Origin: Haematococcus lacustris
Lineage: Eukaryota > Chlorophyta > Chlorophyceae > Chlamydomonadales > Haematococcaceae
NCBI GenBank assembly: GCA_030144725.1
Contig: JASKMD010000026.1
Location: 7,942,192-8,006,191 of the forward strand
Direction: 5' to 3'
DNA: 64,000 nt
The notes below the pieces were generated by a model that was not told the DNA's origin, ran no database searches, and saw only the letters and a list, made by a program, of their open reading frames with translations. This document shows, piece by piece, positions 31,401-42,177 of this stretch (the stretch's first letter is position 1; every line of letters begins with the position of its first letter). The position numbers and the translations under genes are program-made.

Positions 31401-34400
31401 CTGTAAAGAGGGGTGACAGGTAGGCTGCCAGTTGTGCGTGCAATTGTGGAGCGCCGGAGCTAGGTTGCTGCACGGCTAGGCGGAAGGCTTCCCTGTCACT
31501 GTCGGTGATAGGTGTGGTGAGAACAGTGTGTTTGTGGCTTTGGGCCTGTTGTGTTTGAGCTAGGTGTATGCCCATCCTCGCTGTGGTCAGTGTGGCGATG
31601 AGTGGTCTGTGGTCGCTGAGATACGCATGTGTGTCTACGATGGTGCGGTGCTCCGGGCCTGGTCGTGCGTCGCGCGTCAGGATGGCGTCGATGCGGCTGT
31701 TGCAGTGTGGTTGTTGGTAGGTCCAGGCCCGGTCGCCGGGGTCGGCTTCGGACAGGCGCATCTCTGAGGCAAACTCCCTCATCATGCGGTCCTGGGTGTA
31801 TTCAGTGTGTTCGGAGCGGTCTTCTGTTTTCATCGTGGCGTTCAAGTCACCGGCGAGAATGAGGGAGCCGGGCAGGTGTCCTGTGGCTGTGCGTATGTGA
31901 TGCTGCATGTTCTCCCGCAGTGGGAGCGCGTCTTCGTTGCAGCCCGATGGCCAGTACGTTGCTACGATGGTGAGGTTGTCGCTGTGGTGCTGGCTCAGAG
32001 TCAGGATGACGCATCTGGAGTTTATTTCCGCCTCCGTGCTGGGTGGTACTAGGGTAGCTTGCATCTGAATGGCTAGGTCATGCTTGATGCCAATGAGGAC
32101 TTCACTGTGGCCACCGTGTCGGTGCAGTGTGTAGTCCTGTGTGGTTACTTTGAGCCACCCCGGTGTGTCTTTCTTGTGGTGTGTCTTCGTCTCTGTTAGG
32201 ATCAGGATATCAGGGTGGTGGTGGTGGATGAGGTGGGAGACGTCCCTTCTAGCACGGTAGAGGCCCCGGACATTGAGAGTGGTGAGCGTCAGGTGTTGTC
32301 TGCTGGGGGTCTGGTGTGGTTGTGTGGGGAGGATGGGGGGGGCCTTGGTTGTTGGGCATGGGACAGGCGGGCTGGGTATGGTGGCAGTGGTTGCGGCCTG
32401 GGTATTGGTTAGGTACCTTGACATAAGCGTTTGTGTGTGCCTGTCTTTGCTGTGGCTGGTGTTCTTGGCTCCTTTCTTCGATCGTGGTTTCTTAGGGCCT
32501 GTCTTGGTGCTTGGCTTCTCGTTTCGTGTTGGGGGGGGAGGTGTGGCTGCGTCCTCCTTCGCGTTGGCATCTTCGCGGTGTCGCGACCGGGCCGGCGGGT
32601 CCGCCTCTGCATAGGTATTCTTACGCTTAGGAGCGTTATTGCTCGTGGTGAGGGGGTGTGGTGTTGCTGCTGGCGGTGGTATTGTTGGTGGTTGGTCGTC
32701 GTGGCCGCTCAGGTCTATGTGGTGCGGTCTCGCGTAATGGTGCTCTAGCTGTGTCGTGGTGGCTTGCTCCATTGGGTCCGCTAGCCAGAAGATGGGTTCG
32801 ATGAGATTCTTATGTTGCATGCCTTGCTTAATTAGGATGAGCCTTCCTTGCAGCTCCTTCCAGTCTGCTGTGGTCAGCAGCCTTCTAGCTTGTGTAGCTT
32901 GTGAGTCCAGCCAGTACCAGGTGTTGTCTAGGTACCTAAGGGTAGTCGCATGGTTCCTGTTGATGAGAATGGCTGCGTTGCTGGTGTGGTTGTCCTCCTT
33001 GCCCATGAGGGTACTAAGCGTTGCTCTAGTGATGTTGTCTTGGGGCAGCTCTTGCGTTGCCAGGTGGAGGGTCTTGTAGTTGTGATAAAGGTAGTGGTTC
33101 ATGGAGTGGATGTTGAAGTTTCCATCCTCATCGTATATGTGTGGGGTACGGTCGGGCAGGGGTATGTGCCTGTTTTCCCCCCTGGCTCTGCTAGCTAGGT
33201 CTTGAAGGTGGGTGGCCAGGTGGCTGCAGTGTGTAAGGACATCATGTGGGTTGATCACTGGTCTCCCCATGGCCATGTTGATGGCGTGTACCAGGCAGAA
33301 ACATTTGTGTTGTGCTTCCATATAGATGGGTACGGGTGGGCTAGTGTTGTGGTTGGTATGGCTGATGATGTGGTTTATCTTCTTAGTATGGCAGAGTGCT
33401 ATCTGTGCACTCGTACGGGTTGTGTGGGTGGGGGTGATGATGAAGAGCTGGTGGTGTTTTTGCTTTGTTGGCAATGCGATGCGTGCCAGCGGAGTGGGTG
33501 TTGGTTCTAGGGAGTCCTTGAGTGACCATTTCCCATTGAGGCTTGTCATGGCCATGCTGTGGCCCAGTCTTTTGCATAGGAATGCAGTCGTTTCGTGGCG
33601 CTGTGCTAGGCTATCGAGGTTGTGTTTAGTCCAGTCTTGGGGGCGTCTTAGATCAGCGACGCTTGTCGAAATCAGGCCGTATTTAGATGTGAGGTACAGG
33701 TCTATTACTCCATCGTCGTAGCCTCCTGCGCCTCTTGCCATCTGCCAGGCTATAAGTTCGTCCGGTGTGTTGAGTTGCGTGAGCCTTTGTGCGTAGAAGG
33801 TGTCGATATCGTCAATGCTGACCCATTTCCGTCCCGCGACGTTGTTAAGGGAGTCGGCTTGACAAGTGCTACTGCCCTCTTGCTGGACGTAGTGTGTGTT
33901 GGGTCCCGGGTTGGCTTCAACGTCCCCGCATGCAAGTAGGAGCCATGCAATGTATGTGATCGCCATGGCGCAGTAGCTCGTGCTCAAAGTGCCCAGCCAT
34001 TCGATGGCGGTCTTAAGGTGGTCCATGGTGATGGCGTTGGTAGGGCGTCGTTGTTTGTCTAAGATGGTGATTCTGTAGATAGTGTGGCGTTGAAGAGTGG
34101 TGTTGTAGTGATGAGCGATTACTGAGGATTTGCCTACCGTCACAGTGTAGTGGCCTTGTGTAGTCCAGGAGTGCATGCAGACTGTGAGGTTGAGTATGGC
34201 GGTGTGTCTATCGATGGCCCCGTCTATGTACAGGAAATTGACGAAGGCCGATGTAGTGGAGATGGCTCTCCATCTTTTCAGCCTTTTGCAATGCCTTCGC
34301 AAGCACTTTTGGGACTGAGAGATGGTCTGCGAGATGGACTGAGAGGTTGAAGTGAGGTGAAGTGTTGCATGGTGATGGATCCACCACCATGCACAGGCTA

Positions 34401-37400
34401 CTGCTATGAATATACCATGCATGCCCTTCCATTGCAAGTAGGCTTGTTTCATGTCGTGGAGGGCATCCTTACATAGGACCAGTGTATTGTAGGTCTTGTC
34501 AGCAATCGTGCCACCCTCTTTTCTGGTATCCCTCAGCATGCACGGATAGGGCATCCCTGTCTGCTCCTTGGCTGGCTGTGCTTCACAGGGCTGCATGGTG
34601 CCAGCGTGTATGGTTGGAGCGTGCTCTGTTGGCACATGGTGGGCTCCGCCTGCCTCACCGGCCTGCATGGTGGGGCACTGAACACGGGGCTGCGTCATGG
34701 CGGGCGTGTCGTGCGTGGCTGGGGCGTGCGCTGCTGGCATGCGATGGGCTGGCTGTGCTCTGCCAGCCTCACCAGCCTGCATGGTGGGGCAGAGGGCATG
34801 TGGTTGCGTCACTGCAGGCCAGTCATGAATGGCTGGGGCGTGCGCTTCTGGCATGTGGTGGGCTGGCTGTGCTCTGCCAGCCTCACCAGCCTGCATGGTG
34901 GGGCAGAGGGCATGTGGTTGCGTCACTGCAGGCCAGTCATGAATGGCTGGGGCGTGCGCTTCTGGCATGTGGTGGGCTGGCTGTGCTCTGCCAGCCTCAC
35001 CAACCTGCATGGTGGGGCAGAGGGCATGTGGTTGCGTCACTGCAGGCCAGTCATGAATGGCTGGGGCGTGCGCTTCTGGCATGTGGTGGGCTGGCTGTGC
35101 TCTGCCAGCCTCACCAGCCTGCATGGTGGGGCAGAGGGCATGTGGTTGCGTCGCTGCAGGCCAGTCATGAATGGCTGGGGCGTGCGCTTCTGGCATGTGG
35201 TGGGCTGGCTGTGCTCTGCCAGCCTCACCAGCCTGCATGGTGGGGCAGAGGGCATGTGGTTGCGTCGCTGCAGGCCAGTCATGAATGGCTGGGGCGTGCG
35301 CTTCTGGCATGTGGTGGGCTGGCTGTGCTCTGCCAGCCTCACCAGCCTGCATGGTGGGGCAGAGGGCATGTGGTTGCGTCACTGCAGGCCAGTCATGAAT
35401 GGCTGGGGCGTGCGCTTCTGGCATGTGGTGGGCTGGCTGTGCTCTGCCAGCCTCACCAACCTGCATGGTGGGGCAGAGGGCATGTGGTTGCGTCACTGCG
35501 GGCCAGTCATGAATGGCTGGGGCGTGCGCTTCTGGCATGTGGTGGGCTGGCTGTGCTCTGCCAGCCTCACCAGCCTGCATGGTGGGGCAGAGGGCATGTG
35601 GTTGCGTCACTGCAGGCCAGTCATGAATGGCTGGGGCGTGCGCTTCTGGCATGTGGTGGGCTGGCTGTGCTCTGCCAGCCTCACCAGCCTGCATGGTGGG
35701 GCAGAGGGCATGTGGTTGCGTCACTGCAGGCCAGTCATGAATGGCTGGGGCGTGCGCTTCTGGCATGTGGTGGGCTGGCTGTGCTCTGCCAGCCTCACCA
35801 ACCTGCATGGTGGGGCAGAGGGCATGTGGTTGCGTCACTGCAGGCCAGTCATGAATGGCTGGGGCGTGCGCTTCTGGCATGTGGTGGGCTGGCTGTGCTC
35901 TGCCAGCCTCACCAGCCTGCATGGTGGGGCAGAGGGCATGTGGTTGCGTCACTGCAGGCCAGTCATGAATGGCTGGGGCGTGCGCTTCTGGCATGTGGTG
36001 GGCTGGCTGTGCTCTGCCAGCCTCACCAGCCTGCATGGTGGGGCAGAGGGCATGTGGTTGCGTCACTGCAGGCCAGTCATGAATGGCTGGGGCGTGCGCT
36101 TCTGGCATGTGGTGGGCTGGCTGTGCTCTGCCAGCCTCACCAGCCTGCATGGTGGGGCAGAGGGCATGTGGTTGCGTCACTGCAGGCCAGTCATGAATGG
36201 CTGGGGCGTGCGCTTCTGGCATGTGGTGGGCTGGCTGTGCTCTGCCAGCCTCACCAGCCTGCATGGTGGGGCAGAGGGCATGTGGTTGCGTCACTGCAGG
36301 CCAGTCATGAATGGCTGGGGCGTGCGCTTCTGGCCTGCGATGGGCTGGCTGTGCTCTGCCAGCCTCACCAGTCTGCATGGTGGGGCAGAGGGCATGTGGT
36401 TGCGTCACTGCGGGCCAGTCATGAATGGCTGGAGCGTGCACTGTTGGCATGGTGATAACTGGCCGCAGGGGGGCGTCCTTTGGCATGGTGGTAACTGGGC
36501 GTAGGGGGGCGCCCTTTGGCATGGTAAGTGCTGGCCGTAGGGGGGCGCCCTTTGGCATGGTAAGTGCTGGCCGTAGGGGGGCGCCCGTTGGCATGGTAAG
36601 TGCTGGCCGTAGGGGGGCGCCCGTTGGCATGGTAAGTGCTGGCCGTAGGGGGGCGCCCTTTGGCATGGTAAGTGCTGGCCGTAGGGGGGCGCCCTTTGGC
36701 ATGGTAGGTGCTGGCCGTAGGGGGGCGCCCTTTGGCATGGTAAGTGCTGGCCGTAGGGGGGCACCCTTTGGCATGGTAAGTGCTGGCCGTAGGGGGGCGC
36801 CCTTTGGCATGGTAAGTGCTGGCCGTAGGGGGGCGTCCGTTGGCATGGTAAGTGCTGGCCGTAGGGGGGCGCCCGTTGGCATGGTAAGTGCTGGCCGTAG
36901 GGGGGCGCCCGTTGGCATGGTAAGTGCTGGCCGTAGGGGGGCGCCCTTTGGCATGGTAAGTGCTGGCCGTAGGGGGGCGCCCTTTGGCATGGTAAGTGCT
37001 GGCCGTAGGGGGGCGCCCTTTGGCATGGTAAGTGCTGGCCGTAGGGGGGCGCCCGTTGGCATGGTAAGTGCTGGCCGTAGGGGGGCACCCTTTGGCATGG
37101 TAAGTGCTGGCCGTAGGGGGGCGCCCTTTGGCATGGTAAGTGCTGGCCGTAGGGGGGCGCCCGTTGGCATGGTAAGTGCTGGCCGTAGGGGGGCGCCCGT
37201 TGGCATGGTAAGTGCTGGCCGTAGGGGGGCGCCCTTTGGCATGGTAAGTGCTGGCCGTAGGGGGGCGCCCTTTGGCATGGTAAGTGCTGGCCGTAGGGGG
37301 GCCCCCGTAGGCATGGTGAAAGCTGGTTGTTGCAACATCAAGACAGGCCTCGGGGGGGTTTCCTTTGGCTGTGTGTTGTGCGACGCAGGATTTGGCAGTG

Positions 37401-37707
37401 CAGTCATGTGTGGGCATTGTTGCATAGGGTTGGGTAAGGCAAGGTAAGTCAGTGCAGTACACCTGATGTCTTGCTGCTTGTCGCGGTGCTGCGTCTTTTC
37501 TTGACTGTTTTGGCATTTCCAGTAATCTTCAGCCTGTGTAGGACTGCAGTGGGAGCGATCGGAGTCATGCAGGTGCGCTGTGCTCTTGTACCCAGAGGTT
37601 GTGTTGCAGCAATGGGTCAGCTGCAGCAGGGTGAAAAAGGTCAAGATAACAAGTGTCGCTGCTCGTGTTGTCTTACCGGACAGCTTGCTGAGACCATGGT
37701 AGGCCAC
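28409..37707 (-). CDS. Retrotransposon polyprotein: repeat leader - 2A - Cys-protease-like - APE - RT (3' partial)
   Basis: About 3100 residues before the gap. Residues 1-35 form a signal/anchor (AATLVILTFFTLLQLTHCC). Residues about 130-416 are 12-residue repeats (ALTMPKGAPLRP). About 423-1006 are 38-residue repeats (AHAPAIHDWPAV...). Hydrophobic segments lie at about 1099 (GIFIAVACAWWW) and 1246-1260 (AMAITYIAWLLLACG), ending in GDVEANPGP at 1261-1269. After the 2A site, CFCLVHAINMAMG (Cys1469/1471), NHATTLRYL (His1586) and WYWLDSQ suggest a papain-fold protease. At about 1806-2040 is an APE endonuclease (LNVRGL, ILTETK, ILAGDLNA, RIDAIL, LSDHRPLI). At about 2383-2740 is the RT (GGKAPGPDGIENEI, AYRPVGLANTIYKLW, DFTSAFNT, GTIQGDSLSPFLFLIYIEP, YADDVAIL at 2627, FTYLGVMLT). 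The intact frame suggests a young copy. L1-like versus Dualen/RandI-like cannot be decided without the 3' end. Confidence 0.9.
33901..33927 (-). other. 2A (StopGo) ribosome-skipping motif
   Basis: The reading GDVEANPGP matches the D-[VI]-E-x-NPGP consensus exactly, with the usual preceding Gly and an upstream Leu-rich helix (IAWLLLACG). Ribosomes skip the Gly-Pro bond (between codons 33906-33904 and 33903-33901). This would release a membrane/tandem-repeat leader and leave the enzymatic part with an N-terminal Pro. 2A motifs are known from some APE-type non-LTR elements of trypanosomes and animals. Confidence 0.9.
34690..36440 (-). repeat. 114-bp coding minisatellite
   Basis: About 15 near-identical 114-bp units encode the 38-residue repeat beginning AHAPAIHDWPAVTQPHALC. 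Differences are a few single-base changes (VTQ/ATQ, MQAGE/MQVGE). The long plus-strand frames here mirror the same repeat. Confidence 0.97.
36455..37320 (-). repeat. 36-bp coding minisatellite
   Basis: About 23-24 units of 36 bp encode ALTMPKGAPLRP or ALTMPTGAPLRP in the element leader. Units alternate between two versions (CCCTTT/CCCGTT on the plus strand) in a block-like order, suggesting expansion by unequal exchange. Confidence 0.97.
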
Positions 37708-38430
37708 GTTCAGAGCTTCTTCCGACTTAACGTCGGCCGTTGACTTCTCGTCGTTCCACTTATCATTCGGGCTTAATTCTGATGCATTGTTCAGTCGTGT
37801 AGAGCGTTCGCGCAGCAGCTTCGTGTATCGTGCAGAGAAAACCTCTCAGTTGTTGCCAACCGAAAAGTCCGGGTCCTGGCACACATAGTCAAAAGCATCT
37901 AAACGGGGTCAACAGAACCAACCACAAGCTATGTAGTAATCCTAACAGGGTTCTATGACATAGGGATGCAAGGAATGATTATAGTATCAACACTCATTGG
38001 GTACACAGGACCCTGTACAGGGTCGGCAGGACCCTGTACAGGGTCCTACGACCATGATGACGCTAGGAACCTGTACAGGGTCCTAGGACACGGGCCATAG
38101 CTCATCACTGGCTGGGACTTTTTGCATGCCACCTACTAGGTTGGGCAGCTGTAACCACCCTTTACAACCTCTCATACTCACATTTCATGAAAAGTCACTT
38201 TGGTCACTCGGTGCCAACTCCCTTAGCCAAATTCAGGGTCACAGCCCCACACCTGGCCCAACAACTCGACACCGAGTGAGAATTACACTTTGGCCCAAGA
38301 GAGTCTTGTCATCCCCTAGGTCACAGCAGCCCACATACCAAGTTTCAGACCTCAACTCTCAGGTTTTTTCAAGCCAGCCAGGCCTTAATTTGCACGAGTG
38401 ACTGTAGGTACCTACATCCCGCCCCGTCGT
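37708..38430. other. 5' flank of the retrotransposon; palindromes
   Basis: No gene seen. Three copies of a palindrome around CCTGTACAGG lie at 38008-38024, 38029-38046 and 38067-38084. The rest (38100-38400) is less GC-rich than its surroundings and could be element 5' UTR or an older insertion. Confidence 0.5.
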
Positions 38431-38614
38431 GCGGTGAAGTGGCTCAGTTGGTAATGGGTGATTCCTACAATTGAGAGGTCGTGGGTTCGACTCCACTACG
38501 ACGATAAAAGTAACTCTGGTGGGATAGTGTCGGCGCCCCATGCCGGAGTCCTCCCTTAATGCACGCTGGTGTTAAACCGGAGTAGTCTTTCTTTCTTTTC
38601 TTTTCTTTCTTTTA
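38431..38614 (+). mobile_element. tRNA-derived SINE
   Basis: TGGCTCAGTTGG matches the RNA polymerase III A box and GGTTCGACTCC the B box, at tRNA-like spacing. CGTCGTG before the A box pairs with TACGACG after the B box as an acceptor-stem remnant. A short body follows, ending in a TTTCTTTC-rich tail (38586-38614). The D and anticodon arms are poor, so this is a SINE head, not a functional tRNA. Its 5' edge is approximate. Confidence 0.65.
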
Positions 38615-39019
38615 GGTACCTACAGTACTGTAGACATCTACAGTACTGTAGACATCTACAGTACTGTAGACATCTACAGTACTGTAGGTACCTCGAGGTA
38701 CCTCGAGAGACCATTTACAGTACTGTAGACATCTACAGTACTGTAGACATCTACAGTACTGTAGACATCTACAGTACTGTAGACACCTACAGTACTGTAG
38801 ACATCTACAGTACCTCGAGGTACGTCGAGGTACCTCGAGGTACCTCGAGAGACCATTTACAGTACTGTAGGTACCTACAGTACTGTAGACATCTACAGTA
38901 CTGTAGACATCTACAGTACTGTAGACATCTACAGTACGGTAGACATCTACAGTACTGTAGACATCTACAGTACTGTAGGTACCTCGAGGTACCTCGAGAG
39001 ACCACTTACAGTACTGTAG
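38615..39019. repeat. Palindrome satellite, array 1 (CTACAGTACTGTAG)
   Basis: Tandem copies of the perfect 14-bp palindrome CTACAGTACTGTAG separated by 4-6 bp spacers (mostly ACAT), giving an 18-bp period. GGTACCTCGAGGTACCTCGAG blocks, themselves palindromic, interrupt it. It begins directly after the SINE tail. Confidence 0.95.
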
Positions 39020-39110
39020 CCTTGAAGCACTTAGAAAAATTCTGAACATCTCACTTGCATTCAAGGCCGTCCAACACTAAGTCGCAGCATCGTGTAGCCG
39101 GTATTGCAGC

Positions 39111-39510
39111 GATGGCATCGCACGAGGTTACCCATACTCGCAGCCGCATCTAGCCCATACTCGCAGCCACATACTCGGCAATCAACCTCGCGGCCACACA
39201 GCTGGTCCACAGATGGCATCGCACGAGGTTACCCATACTCGCAGCCGCATCTAGCCCATACTCGCAGCCACATACTCGGCAATCAACCTCGCGGCCACAC
39301 AGCTGGTCCACAGATGGCATCGCACGAGGTTACCCATACTCGCAGCCACATCTAGCCCATACTCGCAGCCACATACTCGGCAATCAACCTCGCGGCCACA
39401 CAGCTGGTCCACAGATGGCATCGCACGAGGTTACCCATACTCGCAGCCACATCTAGCCCATACTCGCAGCCACATACTCGGAAATCAACCTCGCGGCCAC
39501 TCAGCTGGTC
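39111..39510. repeat. 101-bp tandem repeat
   Basis: Units starting GATGGCATCGCACGAGG begin at 39111, 39212, 39313 and 39414, an exact 101-bp period; the fourth is incomplete. Each unit holds internal ACTCGCAGCC repeats. Confidence 0.95.
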
Positions 39511-39554
39511 CAGCAGCGCAAAAGCATACCTGTGAGGCAGCTCGGTGCGAGGAT

Positions 39555-39690
39555 CTCACCTCGCAGCCAGCCTCGCAGCCATTTTCCTCGCAGCCAGCCT
39601 CGCAGCCAGTTTCGCAGCCAGCCTCGCAGCCAGCCTCGCAGCCAGCATCGCAGCTAGCCTCGCGGCCAGTTTCCTCGCAACGATTCTCCG
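39555..39690. repeat. 12-bp repeat CCTCGCAGCCAG
   Basis: About ten degenerate units continue the CTCGCAGCC theme of the 101-bp repeat, suggesting a common origin. Confidence 0.85.
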
Positions 39691-40020
39691 CAATGAATCG
39701 CAAGCATTGATGCACCAACGCAAGGCAGGTGCAACGTGTTGTGAGCAGCGAAGAGGCCAGACGGACTATGGTAAGAGCTTAGGACCAAGGTAAGAGCTTA
39801 GAAGGAGCTAGCATTGCGCAGCATAGCCCTTAGTATCCAGCCTAACCGCTACCACACCTGGTTGCTGCAGGTCTTACAATCACGCCTAGTACCCCCCTGA
39901 TTACCACCCCCTCCCAGGCCCCCTCACCACCACCACCACCACCACCACCACCACCACCATTTCATCACCTCTCACAACGTTCCCACTGTTGCCTCCCTTG
40001 TGTTGCCTCCCTTGTGTTGC
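39691..40020. other. Short unique stretch with CAC triplet run
   Basis: No gene seen. A CCACCA run lies at 39925-39959. Confidence 0.5.
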
Positions 40021-41019
40021 AGCCCAGCCCAGCCCAGCCCAGCCCAGCCCAGCCCAGCCCAGCCCAGCCCAGCCCAGCCCAGCCCAGCCCAGCCCAGCCC
40101 AGCCCAGCCCAGCCCAGCCCAGCCCAGCCCAGCCCAGCCCAGCCCAGCCCAGCCCAGCCCAGCCCAGCCCAGCCCAGCCCAGCCCAGCCCAGCCCAGCCC
40201 AGCCCAGCCCAGCCCAGCCCAGCCCAGCCCAGCCCAGCCCAGCCCAGCCCAGCCCAGCCCAGCCCAGCCCAGCCCAGCCCAGCCCAGCCCAGCCCAGCCC
40301 AGCCCAGCCCAGCCCAGCCCAGCCCAGCCCAGCCCAGCCCAGCCCAGCCCAGCCCAGCCCAGCCCAGCCCAGCCCAGCCCAGCCCAGCCCAGCCCAGCCC
40401 AGCCCAGCCCAGCCCAGCCCAGCCCAGCCCAGCCCAGCCCAGCCCAGCCCAGCCCAGCCCAGCCCAGCCCAGCCCAGCCCAGCCCAGCCCAGCCCAGCCC
40501 AGCCCAGCCCAGCCCAGCCCAGCCCAGCCCAGCCCAGCCCAGCCCAGCCCAGCCCAGCCCAGCCCAGCCCAGCCCAGCCCAGCCCAGCCCAGCCCAGCCC
40601 AGCCCAGCCCAGCCCAGCCCAGCCCAGCCCAGCCCAGCCCAGCCCAGCCCAGCCCAGCCCAGCCCAGCCCAGCCCAGCCCAGCCCAGCCCAGCCCAGCCC
40701 AGCCCAGCCCAGCCCAGCCCAGCCCAGCCCAGCCCAGCCCAGCCCAGCCCAGCCCAGCCCAGCCCAGCCCAGCCCAGCCCAGCCCAGCCCAGCCCAGCCC
40801 AGCCCAGCCCAGCCCAGCCCAGCCCAGCCCAGCCCAGCCCAGCCCAGCCCAGCCCAGCCCAGCCCAGCCCAGCCCAGCCCAGCCCAGCCCAGCCCAGCCC
40901 AGCCCAGCCCAGCCCAGCCCAGCCCAGCCCAGCCCAGCCCAGCCCAGCCCAGCCCAGCCCAGCCCAGCCCAGCCCAGCCCAGCCCAGCCCAGCCCAGCCC
41001 AGCCCAGCCCAGCCCAGCC
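40021..41019. repeat. Perfect 1-kb AGCCC pentanucleotide array
   Basis: About 200 AGCCC units without any visible interruption. The Ala-Gln-Pro-Ser-Pro and Gly-Leu-Gly-Trp-Ala frames are artefacts. Confidence 0.99.
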
Positions 41020-41720
41020 CTACTCTCCCACACTGCACTTCCTACTGAGGTGAGGACAAAGGAAGGTGGGTTGTAATGGAGGGCTGCTACACCTGCCCCT
41101 CCATCTGCCAGCTCTACATCTCCCTACTCTAATGGTGAGTGCATCCAGTACCCATGTCCAATGTTTGCTTCCGTTGACAAATCGTCACACCATTGCCGCA
41201 GGTCTTGTGCGCCTACACCTGAGACTATCGATGCCCTCCCCACTTCTCTCGCCCTCCCCATGGACCTCTCCTTCCCTTCCCTCCCCTTCCTCCCCTTCCT
41301 CCCACACACATATACACCACACCCCAGCAAAAGGTGAGTGCAGGTACCCCACCCACCCTCTTCCCACCCCTCCCTTCCCCCTCTCCCTCCCTCTCCCCTC
41401 CCATACTTGTCAAGCCTCCTCTTCCCCTCTCCCACCCTTCGATTGACGTGGCATCGCAACCCCCACCTCACCCCACCTTCCCTTCTCTACACCCTACACT
41501 CCCCACCGCAGTCCCACCCCACTGGCGCAAGGGATATGTTGCCTGGTGTGAGCAGGTAGGAGGCCAGGAGGACCACAAAGGTTAGGCCACGGTGAAGGCT
41601 AACACAGTGCCCAGCCTGGTCACCCTACCGCACGTGCACGCCCCTTGGTTGCAGGTCTAGTGGGCACCTCCCTTCCACTTCCCTTTCCCCTACACAACCA
41701 CCCCCTCCCAATTCATCCTC
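41020..41720. other. Pyrimidine-rich stretch, no gene supported
   Basis: Several GTGAGT/GTGAGG and CAG sites could be read as micro-exons, but the encoded sequence is Pro/Ser/Leu low-complexity with no homology. Confidence 0.4.
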
Positions 41721-41868
41721 CCCCGCCCCCGCCCCCGCCCCCGCCCCCGCCCCCGCCCCCGCCCCCGCCCCCGCCCCCGCCCCCGCCCCCGCCCCCGCCC
41801 CCGCCCCCGCCCCCGCCCCCGCCCCCGCCCCCGCCCCCGCCCCCGCCCCCGCCCCCGCCCCCGCTCCC
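41721..41868. repeat. CCCCCG hexanucleotide array
   Basis: About 24 perfect CCCCCG units, followed to about 42065 by degenerate C-rich repeats (CCCACCCATGCC and CTCCCGCCTCC types). Confidence 0.97.
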
Positions 41869-42177
41869 TCCCCTGCCCCCACCCCCACCCATGCCCCCAC
41901 CCACCCCAACCCATGCCCCCAACCCATGCCCCACCCACCCAAACCCATGCCCCCAACCCAACCCACCCCCGCCCAGCCCAACCCGGTTGAGCCTCCCGCC
42001 TCCCCACCTCCCGCCTCCCTGCCTCCCGCCTCCCCGTCTCCCGCCTCCCTGCCTCCCACCTCCCGCCTTCCACATCTACCCCCCCTCCCCGCCTTCAATC
42101 CTCCACTCCCACCCCCTTCCCAGCAGCAGTCATAGCAAGCAGCCAAAAGGTAGGTAGGTGCTATAGTGCCCCTACTA

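Larger units (their letters stand above)
28409..37760 (-). mobile_element. Non-LTR retrotransposon with 2A motif, APE endonuclease and RT; 3' end lost in gap
   Basis: The element occupies the whole interval on the minus strand, in one uninterrupted reading frame from 37707 to the gap. No long terminal repeats were seen. APE plus RT place it among non-LTR (LINE) elements. The 3' end, with any RNase H, zinc knuckle, second endonuclease or UTR, would lie in the gap. The 5' boundary is uncertain, somewhere between 37710 and 38430. Confidence 0.9.

Noticed and set aside
34482..37447. 657-, 632- and 340-residue plus-strand frames opposite the retrotransposon leader
   Set aside because: They are mirror readings of the 114-bp and 36-bp coding minisatellites, kept open because unit lengths are multiples of three.
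28409..37707. RNA-virus polyprotein (because of the 2A motif)
   Set aside because: APE endonuclease and LINE-type RT with YADD show a retrotransposon; no capsid, helicase or RdRp motifs.
38435..38510. Functional tRNA gene
   Set aside because: A and B boxes are good but the D and anticodon arms do not fold properly, and a SINE body and tail follow.
39965..41076. Long Ala-Gln-Pro-Ser-Pro and Gly-Leu-Gly-Trp-Ala frames
   Set aside because: Pure AGCCC pentanucleotide repeat; open in every frame by composition.
41020..42160. Multi-exon proline-rich gene
   Set aside because: Several GT/AG sites exist, but the sequence is low-complexity C-rich throughout, with no homology and no consistent phase.
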